From Sulfurovum sp. UBA4779 (GTDB taxonomy: Bacteria > Campylobacterota > Campylobacteria > Campylobacterales > Sulfurovaceae), in assembly GCA_002403155.1 (NCBI GenBank), contig DHHF01000009.1:1-64000 (forward strand): a stretch of 64,000 nt of DNA, in the 5' to 3' direction. Positions 36,906-44,783 of the stretch are shown here, piece after piece; position 1 is the stretch's first letter; each line of letters opens with the position of its first letter. Below the pieces are notes generated by a model that was not told where the DNA came from, did no database searches, and worked only from the letters and a program-made list of their open reading frames with translations. A program made the position numbers and the translations under genes.

Positions 36906-38786
36906 TTACTCTACTTCAGCATCGATTACGTCATCATCGTTTGCTTTTTTGCCGCCTGTTGCAGCATCGCCTTTGCCTTGCTCTTTGGCATAGATCGCTT
37001 CTGCCAGTTTGTGGCTTTTCTCGGTAAGAGCTTTCAATTTCTCTTCGATCTGTTCTTTGGTTGCATTATCGTCTTTCAGCGTTGCCTCAAGATCTTCTAT
37101 TGCTTTTTCTATATTGGCTTTTTCGCCGGCATCAAAATTTTCACCCAAATCACTCAATGATTTTTTTGTTTGGTGGATTAAGGCATCTGCTTGGTTTTTT
37201 GTTTCGACTATGGCTTTTCGTTTTTCGTCTTCTGCTTTGTGTGCTTCTGCATCTTTCACCATTTTTTCGATCTCTGCATCGCTCAATCCTGACGATCCTG
37301 TAATTTTAATCTCTTGAGATTTGCCGGTCCCTTTGTCTTTTGCCGACACCGTCAAGATACCGTTGGCATCGATATCAAAAGTCACCTCAATTTGAGGTAC
37401 CCCCCTAGGGGCTGCAGGAATATCTCTTAGCTCAAACATACCCAATGACTTGTTATCTTTTGCAAACTCGCGCTCACCCTGAAGCACATGGATGCTAACG
37501 GCAGGCTGGTTGTCTTCTGCCGTTGAAAACACTTGCGATTTTTTTGCAGGGATTGTCGTGCCCTTTTCGATTACTTTTGTTGTCACTCCGCCCAATGTTT
37601 CAATCCCTAGGCTTAAAGGCGTAACGTCAAGAAGCAACACATCTTTAACTTCCCCCGCAAGTACGCCGCCTTGGATAGCCGCACCAAGCGCAACCACTTC
37701 ATCAGGGTTTACCGATTTGTTAAGTTCTTTGCCAAAGAATTTTTTCACCTCTTCTTGGACCAAAGGAACTCTTGTCGATCCGCCGACCATTACCACTTCA
37801 TTGATTTGAGATTTATTGAGTCCCGCATCTTTGAGAACGGCTTCAATCGTTTTGATTGTGCCTGCTACAAGGTCTGAAATCAATGACTCAAACTTGGCTC
37901 TGGTAATCTTTTTAACCAAATGTTTAGGACCTGTCGCATCCGCAGTGATAAACGGCAGGTTGATTTCTGTTTCCATGGCGGAAGAAAGCTCTTTTTTGGC
38001 TGTTTCGGCTGCATCTTTTATTCTCTGAAGCGCCATGACATCGGATTTGATATCAATTCCCGTTTCAGATTTGAATTCATTGGCGATAAAATCGATAATT
38101 CTGTTGTCAAAATCATCTCCGCCGAGGAATGCATCACCGCCTGTTGCCATAACTTCAACGACATTGTCGCCTGTTTCAAGGGTTGTTACGTCAAACGTAC
38201 CCCCTCCCAGGTCATAAACAACGATCTGTTCGGATTCTTTTTTGTCCAACCCGTACGCAAGTGCTGCCGCTGTCGGCTCGTTAATGATTCTCAATACGTT
38301 CAATCCTGCAATCGTTCCTGCTTCTTTCGTCGCTTTTCTTTGCGCATCGTTAAAATAAGCCGGAACCGTGATAACCGCATCGGTTACTTTTTCTCCAAGA
38401 TAGGCTTCTGCATCCTCTTTTAGCTTCATCAAAACCTTTGCAGAAATTTCTTGAGGCGTATACACTTTTCCTGCCACTTCGATCGCACATGCGCCGTTTC
38501 TATCGATCACATGATAAGGCAATCTCTCTTTTGCTTCGGCAGCTTTCTCTTCATCGCTCATAAGCCCCATAATTCTTTTAATAGAGTAGATGGTTTTTTC
38601 CGGGTTGGTAACGGCTTGTCTTTTTGCCGTTTCGCCTACAAGCACCTCGCCTTTATCTGTAAAAGCTACAATGGAAGGGGTTGTATTTTTTCCTTCTTTG
38701 TTGGCAATAATTGCCGCCTCGCCGTTTATATAAACTGCCATAGCAGAGTTTGTTGTTCCTAAATCTATTCCTAATACTTTACCCAT
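36906..38786 (-). CDS. dnaK: Chaperone DnaK (Hsp70)
   Basis: 626-residue ATP-dependent chaperone. The ATPase domain has [28 protein letters not shown] and [11 protein letters not shown]. The linker [16 protein letters not shown] leads into the substrate-binding domain, and an alpha-helical lid ends in [10 protein letters not shown]. All are canonical. It follows grpE by 22 bases with a GAAAGGA ribosome site, so the two share the promoter at 39409-39438. Its J-protein partner DnaJ is encoded separately at 42851. Confidence 0.98.
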   Translation of the reverse strand: MGKVLGIDLGTTNSAMAVYINGEAAIIANKEGKNTTPSIVAFTDKGEVLVGETAKRQAVTNPEKTIYSIKRIMGLMSDEEKAAEAKERLPYHVIDRNGACAIEVAGKVYTPQEISAKVLMKLKEDAEAYLGEKVTDAVITVPAYFNDAQRKATKEAGTIAGLNVLRIINEPTAAALAYGLDKKESEQIVVYDLGGGTFDVTTLETGDNVVEVMATGGDAFLGGDDFDNRIIDFIANEFKSETGIDIKSDVMALQRIKDAAETAKKELSSAMETEINLPFITADATGPKHLVKKITRAKFESLISDLVAGTIKTIEAVLKDAGLNKSQINEVVMVGGSTRVPLVQEEVKKFFGKELNKSVNPDEVVALGAAIQGGVLAGEVKDVLLLDVTPLSLGIETLGGVTTKVIEKGTTIPAKKSQVFSTAEDNQPAVSIHVLQGEREFAKDNKSLGMFELRDIPAAPRGVPQIEVTFDIDANGILTVSAKDKGTGKSQEIKITGSSGLSDAEIEKMVKDAEAHKAEDEKRKAIVETKNQADALIHQTKKSLSDLGENFDAGEKANIEKAIEDLEATLKDDNATKEQIEEKLKALTEKSHKLAEAIYAKEQGKGDAATGGKKANDDDVIDAEVE

Positions 38787-38808
38787 ATGCTATCCTTTCT
38801 TGAATTTT

Positions 38809-39354
38809 TTATTTTGCTACGCTGACCATTGCCGGTCTCAACACTCTCTCTTTAAGCGTATATCCTTTTTGCATCACCTGCACAATCTCATTTGACTGAT
38901 GATCCGGACTTTCTACTTGCATGATCACTTGATGAATTTCAGGGTCAAATACACCTGCACAGCTCACTTCTTTGACATAGTTTTTTTCTAAAACTTTTTT
39001 AAGCTGACCATACGTAAGTTTTACACCTTCTTTCATCTTTTCAAATATTTCATTCATATTCTCTTCGCTCACGCCTTCGATAGATACCAATGCATTTTCA
39101 AAAGAATCTATCACCGCTAAAAGATCTTTGGCAAAACTTTCATTGGCATAGGCAATTGCATTTATTTTATCTTTTTCCAGCCGCTTCTTGGAATTCTCAA
39201 AATCTGCATGCGCACGAAGATACTTGTCTTTGTACTCGTCTGCAAGGGCTTGAGCTTGAGTCAACAGATCTTCTTCTTTTCTCTCTTCTTGTTGATTTTC
39301 ATTCTGCTCTTGGGATGCTTGCTCGTCTTGAAAATTCTCTTTCTCTTGACTCAT
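38809..39354 (-). CDS. grpE: Nucleotide exchange factor GrpE
   Basis: 181 residues; releases ADP from DnaK. An acidic, glutamine-rich N-terminus (residues 1-45) leads into the long coiled coil (DKYLRAHADFENSKKRLEKDK) and the beta-domain (IHQVIMQVESPDH, GYTLKERVLRPAMVSV). I chose ATG 39354 with AAAGGAGG 7 bases upstream; the frame is open for 28 more codons, but these would start near the predicted transcription start. It is the first gene of grpE-dnaK. The hrcA gene that usually precedes grpE in related genomes is absent here. Confidence 0.95.
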   Translation of the reverse strand: MSQEKENFQDEQASQEQNENQQEERKEEDLLTQAQALADEYKDKYLRAHADFENSKKRLEKDKINAIAYANESFAKDLLAVIDSFENALVSIEGVSEENMNEIFEKMKEGVKLTYGQLKKVLEKNYVKEVSCAGVFDPEIHQVIMQVESPDHQSNEIVQVMQKGYTLKERVLRPAMVSVAK

Positions 39355-39408
39355 CAACACGCCTCCTTTTTGTAGATAGATTGCATCTTCTTTTAATGCT
39401 TGACAATA

Positions 39409-39438
39409 ATTATACAAAATTGAGTGAATACTTGTCAA
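39409..39438 (-). promoter_or_regulatory. grpE-dnaK sigma-70 promoter
   Basis: On the minus strand TTGACA (39433-39438) and TATAAT (39409-39414), both perfect consensus, are separated by 18 bases. The predicted transcription start is near 39402, giving a leader of about 48 bases before grpE. This is the strongest promoter match in the window. Confidence 0.8.
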
Positions 39439-39439
39439 G
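39419..39439 (-). promoter_or_regulatory. HAIR-like HspR operator over the grpE promoter
   Basis: On the minus strand CTTGACA-N7-ACTCAAT, compared with the HAIR consensus CTTGAGT-N7-ACTCAAG bound by the HspR heat-shock repressor. Five of seven and six of seven positions match with exact spacing. The site covers the -35 box and spacer of the grpE promoter, where a repressor would block RNA polymerase. No hspR gene is in the window, so the assignment is inferred. Confidence 0.6.
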
Positions 39440-39465
39440 TATATATTTCATATTTTTTATAAAAA

Positions 39466-39490
39466 AAGTTTAGTTACAATCACTAAACTT
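39466..39490 (-). terminator. Terminator-like hairpin upstream of the grpE promoter
   Basis: AAGTTTAGT (39466-39474) and ACTAAACTT (39482-39490) form a perfect 9-base stem with a 7-base loop. On the minus strand it is followed at once by a run of T, the form of an intrinsic terminator. It would stop minus-strand transcripts arriving from the rpsO side and insulate the grpE promoter. Confidence 0.7.
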
Positions 39491-39613
39491 TACTGATACA
39501 AAAAATCATCTGCGGTAAAAAAATAATTGACAGATAAAAAGAATCGTTGGAATTTTTAAGACATTCGATGCAAAAAGCATAAATAAACATGCTGCCGCCC
39601 GTATGTTTAGTTT

Positions 39614-39637
39614 TTTGATGCTGTATTTGATGCTGTA
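39614..39637 (+). repeat. 12-base tandem duplication
   Basis: The unit TTTGATGCTGTA occurs twice head to tail in non-coding DNA between grpE and rpsO. It lies just upstream of the hairpin at 39649 and the 58-residue frame at 39673. Two copies only, so it may be a slippage product or a binding-site pair. Confidence 0.6.
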
Positions 39638-39648
39638 AAAGTATATTT

Positions 39649-39668
39649 AATCACGTCTATTCGTGATT
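39649..39668. repeat. Inverted repeat before small ORF
   Basis: AATCACG-tctatt-CGTGATT, a perfect 7-base stem, followed on the plus strand by TTTTG. It ends 4 bases before the ATG of the small plus-strand frame at 39673. It could be a terminator of an unseen plus-strand transcript or an operator. Confidence 0.5.
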
Positions 39669-39672
39669 TTGC

Positions 39673-39849
39673 ATGAAAAGTATCTTGCCAAAAAAAGAGC
39701 CGGTAGAAAAAATTATTGCCGATGTAGAACAGTTTGCCTCGGGTGAAAAAAAAGCAATGCCTATCGCAAAAATATATAAAAAGAATTTACCGGATAAATA
39801 TAGTAAAGAAGAGATTTGCTCAGTAGCAGGATATATCACTCATCTCTAA
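39673..39849 (+). CDS. Small hypothetical protein (58 residues)
   Basis: An open frame from ATG to TAA in a gap otherwise empty of genes. The product is charged and well mixed in composition (MKSILPKKEPVEKIIADV at the start, FASGEKKAMPIAKIYKKN, then a C-terminal CSVAGYITHL), looking like real protein rather than chance translation. The opposite strand frame over it is a hydrophobic shadow. There is an in-frame stop just upstream and no clear ribosome site; a hairpin sits immediately 5'. It could be an intact small gene or the remnant of a larger one. Function unknown. Confidence 0.45.
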   Translation: MKSILPKKEPVEKIIADVEQFASGEKKAMPIAKIYKKNLPDKYSKEEICSVAGYITHL

Positions 39850-39861
39850 TTGAGAGTTTGC

Positions 39862-39883
39862 CTAACCGCCTGAGTGCGGTTAG
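39862..39883. terminator. Bidirectional stem-loop between small ORF and rpsO
   Basis: CTAACCGC-ctgagt-GCGGTTAG, a perfect 8-base GC-containing stem lying 12 bases after the 58-codon frame (plus) and 10 bases after the rpsO stop (minus). Neither side has a strong T-run, so it may work as a processing or weak terminator structure for rpsO. Confidence 0.55.
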
Positions 39884-39893
39884 ACAGAAGCAA

Positions 39894-40163
39894 TTAATTT
39901 CTAATGCCCAAATCGTTTTTGATGGTATTCCATCGGCTGATATCTTTATTTTTAAGATATTTCATAAGTCTTCTTCTTTGACCTACAAGTTTAAGAAGTC
40001 CTACTCTTGAAGAATGATCTTTTTTATTGATTTTAAGATGTTCGGTAAGACTTACAATTCTTTCTGTAATCAGTGCTATTTGCACCTCTGCCGAACCTGT
40101 ATCTTTGTCGCCTTTAGCGTATTTTGCAATAATTTCTGCTTTTTTCGCCTGATCTAAAGCCAT
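39894..40163 (-). CDS. rpsO: 30S ribosomal protein S15
   Basis: 89 residues, the standard length. It binds 16S rRNA in the platform of the small subunit. [52 protein letters not shown] and the C-terminal DISRW block are canonical. Start is ATG 40163 with GGAGG 7 bases upstream; the longer open frame would begin upstream of the promoter. It is monocistronic and does not lie next to pnp here, unlike in E. coli. Confidence 0.97.
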   Translation of the reverse strand: MALDQAKKAEIIAKYAKGDKDTGSAEVQIALITERIVSLTEHLKINKKDHSSRVGLLKLVGQRRRLMKYLKNKDISRWNTIKNDLGIRN

Positions 40164-40223
40164 AATGTGACCTCCTGATTGGTAATTTATCTTCCAAATA
40201 CAATTTGAAAACGCAATGTTACC

Positions 40224-40252
40224 ATAATATCCTTTTTTTGTGCTTATATCAA
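40224..40252 (-). promoter_or_regulatory. rpsO promoter
   Basis: On the minus strand TTGATA (40247-40252), a 17-base spacer, then TATTAT (40224-40229). The start point is predicted near 40217, giving a leader of about 54 bases before the rpsO ATG. The good match also argues against a longer S15 reading frame that would begin upstream of this site. Confidence 0.7.
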
Positions 40253-40274
40253 TCCCGCTTTTTTGTAATGCCAA

Positions 40275-40294
40275 ACTCTAATATAAATTAGAGT
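40275..40294 (+). promoter_or_regulatory. Palindromic operator upstream of Rrf2 gene
   Basis: ACTCTAAT-ataa-ATTAGAGT, a perfect 8-base inverted repeat, with a further partial copy (ACTCTTAAT) about 5 bases downstream. It lies 36-55 bases upstream of the Rrf2 regulator start, where autoregulatory operators of IscR/NsrR-type proteins are commonly found. It is also within reach of the divergent rpsO promoter. Confidence 0.6.
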
Positions 40295-40329
40295 AATATA
40301 CTCTTAATTTATTGAATAAGGTTTGACTT

Positions 40330-40731
40330 ATGTTATTGACACGTGCAAGCGAATATGCGCTACTCTCGTTGGATACGATTCGAAAAGCAGAAGCTCCTAT
40401 CGGAGCTGAACAATTAGCAAATGAACTTTGCATTCCTAAAAGTTTTCTTGCAAAAATTCTTCAGAATTTAGCCAAAAAAGGCATTTTAGAATCCAGAAAA
40501 GGGGCTCATGGGGGATTTTTTTTGACAAAAGATATTCACAGTATCCCGGTTTATGATATTATCTTTGCAGCAGAAGGAAAAACTCCTACTGTTTTTGATT
40601 GTGCCCAGTATGCTCAAACCTGCCCGAACGGAACGATCGGGAGCTGCGCCATCTCCCCGTTTTTGGCCAAGTTTCAAACAAAAATCGATGATTTTTTATT
40701 TGATCTTACGCTTGGAGATATATTGTCATAA
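40330..40731 (+). CDS. Rrf2-family transcriptional regulator
   Basis: 133 residues. An N-terminal winged helix (MLLTRASEYALLSLDTI, IGAEQLANELCIPKSFLAKI, KGGI-type turn as KKGILESRKGAHGGF) binds DNA. The dimer helix is followed by three cysteines, Cys91-x6-Cys98-x7-Cys106, in the place where IscR, NsrR and relatives ligate an iron-sulfur cluster. It probably senses iron-sulfur status, nitric oxide or redox state. The palindrome at 40275 suggests autoregulation. It appears monocistronic; the DHH gene starts about 100 bases downstream. Confidence 0.88.
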   Translation: MLLTRASEYALLSLDTIRKAEAPIGAEQLANELCIPKSFLAKILQNLAKKGILESRKGAHGGFFLTKDIHSIPVYDIIFAAEGKTPTVFDCAQYAQTCPNGTIGSCAISPFLAKFQTKIDDFLFDLTLGDILS

Positions 40732-40833
40732 ACATTTTTAGGGCAATATGCAACATGCTTGCTCCTGATTATAGATGGTTCGATTAGAGAGCCCTATTTG
40801 ACATGATTCAAAATAAAAAGGTATCCTTTCAGT

Positions 40834-41883
40834 ATGGAACAATATATTTATCATCTTTCACATATAGATCTTGACGGTTATGCCTGCCAATATCTTACCG
40901 CCCAATGTTTTCAAAATATCAGATGCTACAATGCAAACTACGGACCTGAAGTAAGTGCAAGGCTTGAAGAAATAGTCTGCGACATTGAGCAAAACAAATC
41001 AACCGATCAAAAAAACAAAGAGGCACTGATCCTCATCACGGATCTTAACCTCAGTACCAAAGAAGCAAACTGGATAGAAAAAGAGGCTCTGCGTATCGGT
41101 GCAAAGCTCCAACTGCTTGATCATCATGCCACAGGCCTCAATGCAGCAGAGCATTTTGCATGGTATACTATAGACACTTCCAAAAGTGCCACCCTTATGG
41201 CTTATGATTGGCTCAGGGCGCATTACGGCTTTGATTCGGAATATACCCTTTTGCGAACAGTCCAGGCGGTCAATGCAATCGATATTTGGCTAAGCGAGGA
41301 TACCCTGTTTGAATACGGCAAAGTGATGCTGGGTATGATTTCAGGCGCTAAAGAGATCAATCGTATCTTATTCCCCAATGAAGACAGAGCTTTGAAATTT
41401 TCGCTTATCGAAGCAGCAAAACAAAGGGTGGGAGATATTGATGCTCCGATCATGCTCGATGATGCGCTGCACCAGATCAAAAAATCTTTTTTCATGCAGG
41501 AAAAAAATAATACCAAAGACAATCTTGTTGCTTTTTATGTTACAAATCTTTTAAGCAATGACAAAGAGCGCCTTACCGTTTACTATAAAACATACAAAGG
41601 TATTTTAGGGTACAACGTCGGCAATACTTCTATCATAGGCAATACCTTTCTTGTCAACAACCCCGATTATGATTTTTATATGGATATTAACTTCAGAGGG
41701 CATTTTTCATTACGCAGCAACAACAAAATGGATGTTTCAAAAATGGCCGAGCATATCGGCGGGGGGGGCGGGCATCCCAATGCCAGCGGAGGAAAAATCG
41801 ACACCTACAAAGATTCGTTTGTGTATGCGCAAGTACGTCAATTTGTCCAAGAATTTATCAATGAAAAATGTACCCAAGCGTAA
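40834..41883 (+). CDS. DHH/DHHA1-family phosphoesterase
   Basis: 349 residues. N-terminal DHH domain with SHIDLDGYACQ, ITDLN and LDHHATG metal-binding motifs; C-terminal DHHA1 domain with a glycine-rich loop HIGGGGGHPNASGG. Relatives include nano-RNases and cyclic dinucleotide phosphodiesterases; without the PAS/GGDEF parts of GdpP, a cytoplasmic exonuclease-like role is more likely. The glycine loop is encoded partly by a run of eight G at 41761-41768, a possible slippage site. The gene is convergent with recR. Confidence 0.88.
   Translation: MEQYIYHLSHIDLDGYACQYLTAQCFQNIRCYNANYGPEVSARLEEIVCDIEQNKSTDQKNKEALILITDLNLSTKEANWIEKEALRIGAKLQLLDHHATGLNAAEHFAWYTIDTSKSATLMAYDWLRAHYGFDSEYTLLRTVQAVNAIDIWLSEDTLFEYGKVMLGMISGAKEINRILFPNEDRALKFSLIEAAKQRVGDIDAPIMLDDALHQIKKSFFMQEKNNTKDNLVAFYVTNLLSNDKERLTVYYKTYKGILGYNVGNTSIIGNTFLVNNPDYDFYMDINFRGHFSLRSNNKMDVSKMAEHIGGGGGHPNASGGKIDTYKDSFVYAQVRQFVQEFINEKCTQA
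41761..41768 (+). repeat. G8 homopolymer inside the DHH gene
   Basis: Eight consecutive G within codons for the conserved glycine loop. In Campylobacterota, G tracts of about eight or more are the classical phase-variation substrate. Loss or gain of one G would shift the frame about 40 residues before the C-terminus, within the DHHA1 domain. Confidence 0.7.
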
Positions 41884-41895
41884 GTAAAAATTTGT

Positions 41896-42465
41896 TCAAA
41901 CCTTCACTCTTGCCTCAAGTGCGCGAGAGAGCGAAAGCAAATCAATATTTTCAAGCTCTACTCCGGTAGGGACCCCTTGTGCTATTTTTGTAAAAGCAAT
42001 ATTTAATCCCTTCAGCTTATCTTCAATATAAAGAATCATCGTATCTGTAGCAATGCTTGGAGGAAATGCAAAAATCACCTCCTCTACCCCATCTACGGCA
42101 TGCAATAGATGACTTTCATCCAAATCACCCACTTGAGAAACAACATAATAAATACCAAAAAACTGTCTGCTTTCTTCTATCGTCAAAATATCTTTAGCAC
42201 TCTGAACAATGCAAAGTTTGGTAGTGTCCCGGTAAGGATCAGAGCAGATTGCACACAATTCATCTTCGCTCATATTGTGGCATTTGCTGCATTTTTGGAT
42301 ACTGTTAACCCCTGTCTCAATCGCATGCGCAAGCTTCATCCCTGCAAAACCGTCTTCCCTCACCACATGATAGGCCAAACGAATTGCCGTTTTTTTGCCT
42401 ACTCCCGGTAAAGCCCCGAATGCTTCAACCAGATTTTCAAACGCCTCTATTTTGTATCTTCTCAT
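41896..42465 (-). CDS. recR: Recombination mediator RecR
   Basis: 189 residues; with RecO it loads RecA onto SSB-covered single strands. Helix-hairpin-helix AFGALPGVGKKTAIRLAYH, a zinc finger CSKCHNMSEDELCAIC, and a Toprim domain (LCIVQSAKDILTIEES, GVPTGVELENID) are all present. Length is typical (about 200). Its ATG overlaps the stop of the upstream Dabb gene as ATGA. The C-terminal Walker-B-like region is normal. Confidence 0.95.
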   Translation of the reverse strand: MRRYKIEAFENLVEAFGALPGVGKKTAIRLAYHVVREDGFAGMKLAHAIETGVNSIQKCSKCHNMSEDELCAICSDPYRDTTKLCIVQSAKDILTIEESRQFFGIYYVVSQVGDLDESHLLHAVDGVEEVIFAFPPSIATDTMILYIEDKLKGLNIAFTKIAQGVPTGVELENIDLLSLSRALEARVKV

Positions 42466-42755
42466 GCTCTCTCGTAATCTACTACTTTGGAATATTCCAC
42501 GACTGTTTTAATAAAATCTATTACTTTAAGGTGTTCAGGATGGTTCGCATACGCATAAAGTCCTTCTTTACTCTCAAAAGAGGTAATAATACTCAGATCC
42601 ATCGCTCTGTCTTCAGTTGAAAAATTCATCCCTACATCCATACTTTTAAGCGTAGGAACGGCCCCCATCAAATTTTCAAGCATTTGTTTTGCCTCAATCA
42701 GATTGGCCTTTTTATTTTCTTCTTTAAATTGAAACATCACTATATGAACCACCAT
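42462..42755 (-). CDS. Dabb (stress-responsive alpha/beta barrel) protein
   Basis: 97 residues. MVVHIVMFQFKEENKKAN, TLKSMDVGMNFS, DLSIITSFESKEGLYAYANH and VEYSKVVDYE match the Dabb dimeric ferredoxin-like fold. The role is unknown; the family is linked to stress responses in plants and bacteria. I chose ATG 42755 with GGAGGAG 8 bases upstream; the frame is open another 23 codons without a ribosome site. It is coupled to recR by a 4-base overlap and diverges from dnaJ. Confidence 0.85.
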   Translation of the reverse strand: MVVHIVMFQFKEENKKANLIEAKQMLENLMGAVPTLKSMDVGMNFSTEDRAMDLSIITSFESKEGLYAYANHPEHLKVIDFIKTVVEYSKVVDYERA

Positions 42756-42850
42756 GCTTTGCTCTCCTCCCTCCGTTTTTGTGATTATAACGAAATTATG
42801 GTAGAATTCGCCAAAACAATCCACCGGTTACAAAGAGGAAAGTGCAGAAA

Positions 42851-43990
42851 ATGACAGAACTTGATTATTATGAAATATTGGAAGTTAATAAAAGCTGCTC
42901 AAGCGGTGAACTTAAAAAATCATATCGAAAATTGGCAATGAAATATCATCCCGACAGAAATCCTGACGACAAAGAAGCAGAAGAAAAATTTAAACTTGTC
43001 AATGAAGCCTATCAAGTACTGAGCAATGAAGAAAAAAGAACAATTTATGACCGCTACGGAAAAGCAGGACTTGAAGGCCACGGGATGGGCGGAGGTTTCG
43101 GCAGCGCAAACATGGATGATATCATGGATATCTTCAACTCGATGTTCGGCGGCGCAGCAGGCGGTTTTGGCAGCGGATTCGGACGGGCTGCACGCCAAGA
43201 CCCTGGCCAGAAATATGCTTTAGATTTTGAAGTAGAACTTCCGTTGGCGTTTCATGAAGCAGTCTTCGGCTGTCAAAAAACAATAGATACTTTTTACAAA
43301 ACCCCATGCAAAGAGTGTCACGGCACGGGCGCTAAAGACGGAAAACTTGAAACATGCGACTACTGCGGAGGACAAGGCCAAGTCATCATGCGTCAAGGGC
43401 CGATGACATTTGCGCAAACATGCCCGAAATGCCATGGCAGAGGCCAAAAGATTGCCCAAGCATGTGCAAGCTGCCAAGGCAAAGGCTATCACGAAGAAAA
43501 AGATTCTGTCACCATTAGCATTCCGGCCGGCGTAGATAACGGCAACCGCCTCAGAGTGCAAGGCCGCGGCAATGAAGGCAAAAATAAACGCCGCGGTGAT
43601 CTGTACGTAACCTTTTTGGTAGAAGAGGATGAACACTTTATGCGCCATGGAAACGACGTTTATATCGAAGTTCCGGTATTTTTTACTCAGGCCATCTTGG
43701 GAGAAACGATCACGATACCCGCATTGCAAGGGGAGCTTGAGCTAGAACTCAAACAAAGCACCAAAGACAAAGAACAATTTGTTTTTGAAGGTGAAGGTAT
43801 TGCAGATGTGCACAGCGGAAGAAAAGGCCGTCTTGTTGCACAGGTACGAATGGTACTTCCTAAAAAAATCAATACGAAGCAAAAAGAACTTCTAGAAGAG
43901 CTTCAAGACAGCTTTGGCATAGAAAGCCGGCCGCACAAAACTGCTTTCGAATCCACATTTGACAAAATAAGAAGCTGGTTTAAAAGCTAG
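42851..43990 (+). CDS. dnaJ: Chaperone DnaJ (Hsp40)
   Basis: 379 residues. J domain [10 protein letters not shown] with HPDRNPD, a glycine-rich region (about 75-120), four zinc-finger repeats [24 protein letters not shown] and CASCQGKG, and two C-terminal substrate-binding domains. It activates DnaK ATPase. ATG 42851 gives the family start MTELDYYE; a GTG at 42842 sits too close to AGAGGAAA. It lies alone, 4 kb from grpE-dnaK. Confidence 0.97.
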   Translation: MTELDYYEILEVNKSCSSGELKKSYRKLAMKYHPDRNPDDKEAEEKFKLVNEAYQVLSNEEKRTIYDRYGKAGLEGHGMGGGFGSANMDDIMDIFNSMFGGAAGGFGSGFGRAARQDPGQKYALDFEVELPLAFHEAVFGCQKTIDTFYKTPCKECHGTGAKDGKLETCDYCGGQGQVIMRQGPMTFAQTCPKCHGRGQKIAQACASCQGKGYHEEKDSVTISIPAGVDNGNRLRVQGRGNEGKNKRRGDLYVTFLVEEDEHFMRHGNDVYIEVPVFFTQAILGETITIPALQGELELELKQSTKDKEQFVFEGEGIADVHSGRKGRLVAQVRMVLPKKINTKQKELLEELQDSFGIESRPHKTAFESTFDKIRSWFKS

Positions 43991-44634
43991 CGATATTCTA
44001 GCAAAGCAGGCGGTTCGCCTTGCTCTTTCAGCAGTTTGACCAGCTCTTTTTTCACTGTTTTATCTGTTTTTTCATCAACAACAATTTCCAAGATTTTACT
44101 GACCTTTTCATGCTGCTGCCGGCTGGCCTGCATAAACGCTTCATGCTTGAGTTTTTCTTCGTGCATTCTAAGCTTATCGTTTCTGTTTTTTCGATATACC
44201 CATAAAAAAAGCGCCATACCAAACAGTATCAATACGGCTATAACCCCCATGATGATTTGGTAAAATGCGATATCTTTATCTTTGGTAGCTGCGATTTGCT
44301 GTTCTTTTGCCAATGCAATCTCTTTTTGGACTTGCTGTGAGAGGGCATTTGTCTCTTGCCGGGCAGATAGTTCCAGTTTTGATTTTTCCAATCCTATGTG
44401 CTCAAGCGCTTTGGCTTTTTCAGCTTCGATCTTGGCAAGATCAAGCTTGTTTTGGTATTTCATCTCTTCAAGTACAATCTTTTCATTCTTGGAAACCTCT
44501 TGTTTTGGAGGAACCGAAGACAACACTTGACTCTCTTTTTGATAACCGCTTAGTAATGCAGCTTTTTGAATATCGCTATCCTCCCCGCATCCTATGATCA
44601 AAAATATTATACTTAATGCAAAAAACCGTTTCAT
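43987..44634 (-). CDS. Putative lipoprotein with coiled coil and membrane span
   Basis: 215 residues of unknown function. The N-terminus [13 protein letters not shown] looks like a lipoprotein signal with a lipobox cysteine. Then comes a coiled coil of about 90 residues rich in K, E, A and Q ([20 protein letters not shown]), one strong membrane span ([22 protein letters not shown]) and a basic cytoplasmic-looking tail ending in a K/L-rich helix. Start is ATG 44634 with GGAGAG 4 bases upstream. An N-terminal lipid anchor plus a later span would tether both ends of a periplasmic coiled coil to the inner membrane. It converges on dnaJ, their stops overlapping. Confidence 0.72.
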   Translation of the reverse strand: MKRFFALSIIFLIIGCGEDSDIQKAALLSGYQKESQVLSSVPPKQEVSKNEKIVLEEMKYQNKLDLAKIEAEKAKALEHIGLEKSKLELSARQETNALSQQVQKEIALAKEQQIAATKDKDIAFYQIIMGVIAVLILFGMALFLWVYRKNRNDKLRMHEEKLKHEAFMQASRQQHEKVSKILEIVVDEKTDKTVKKELVKLLKEQGEPPALLEYR

Positions 44635-44737
44635 TTCACTCTCCATTATGCTTACTATTCTAGCAAAAATATCATAAGATTGTCTCAATTGCAGCATCCG
44701 CAACGGCAATGTCCGTTTAAGCCAAAATAAACTACCA

Positions 44738-44769
44738 TAAAATAAAGAAAGCGATTTCTTTATTTTATT
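44738..44769 (+). promoter_or_regulatory. 14-base perfect inverted repeat in ferritin leader
   Basis: ATAAAATAAAGAAA-gcga-TTTCTTTATTTTAT, a perfect 14-base stem with a 4-base loop, ending 14 bases before the ATG and just before the ribosome site AAAAAGGATAG. It may be a DNA operator (for example for a peroxide or iron regulator) or an mRNA hairpin next to the ribosome site. It could also act on the divergent lipoprotein gene. Confidence 0.6.
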
Positions 44770-44783
44770 AAAAAGGATAGTTT

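Noticed and set aside
39657..39839. 60-codon hydrophobic minus-strand frame between grpE and rpsO
   Set aside because: Opposite strand of the 58-codon plus frame; its hydrophobic character follows from the lysine-rich codons on the other strand and there is no ribosome site.
39872..39880. CIRCE (HrcA) element near rpsO, from a GAGTGC string
   Set aside because: The partner TTAGCACTC arm at nine-base spacing is missing; the bases belong to a stem-loop.
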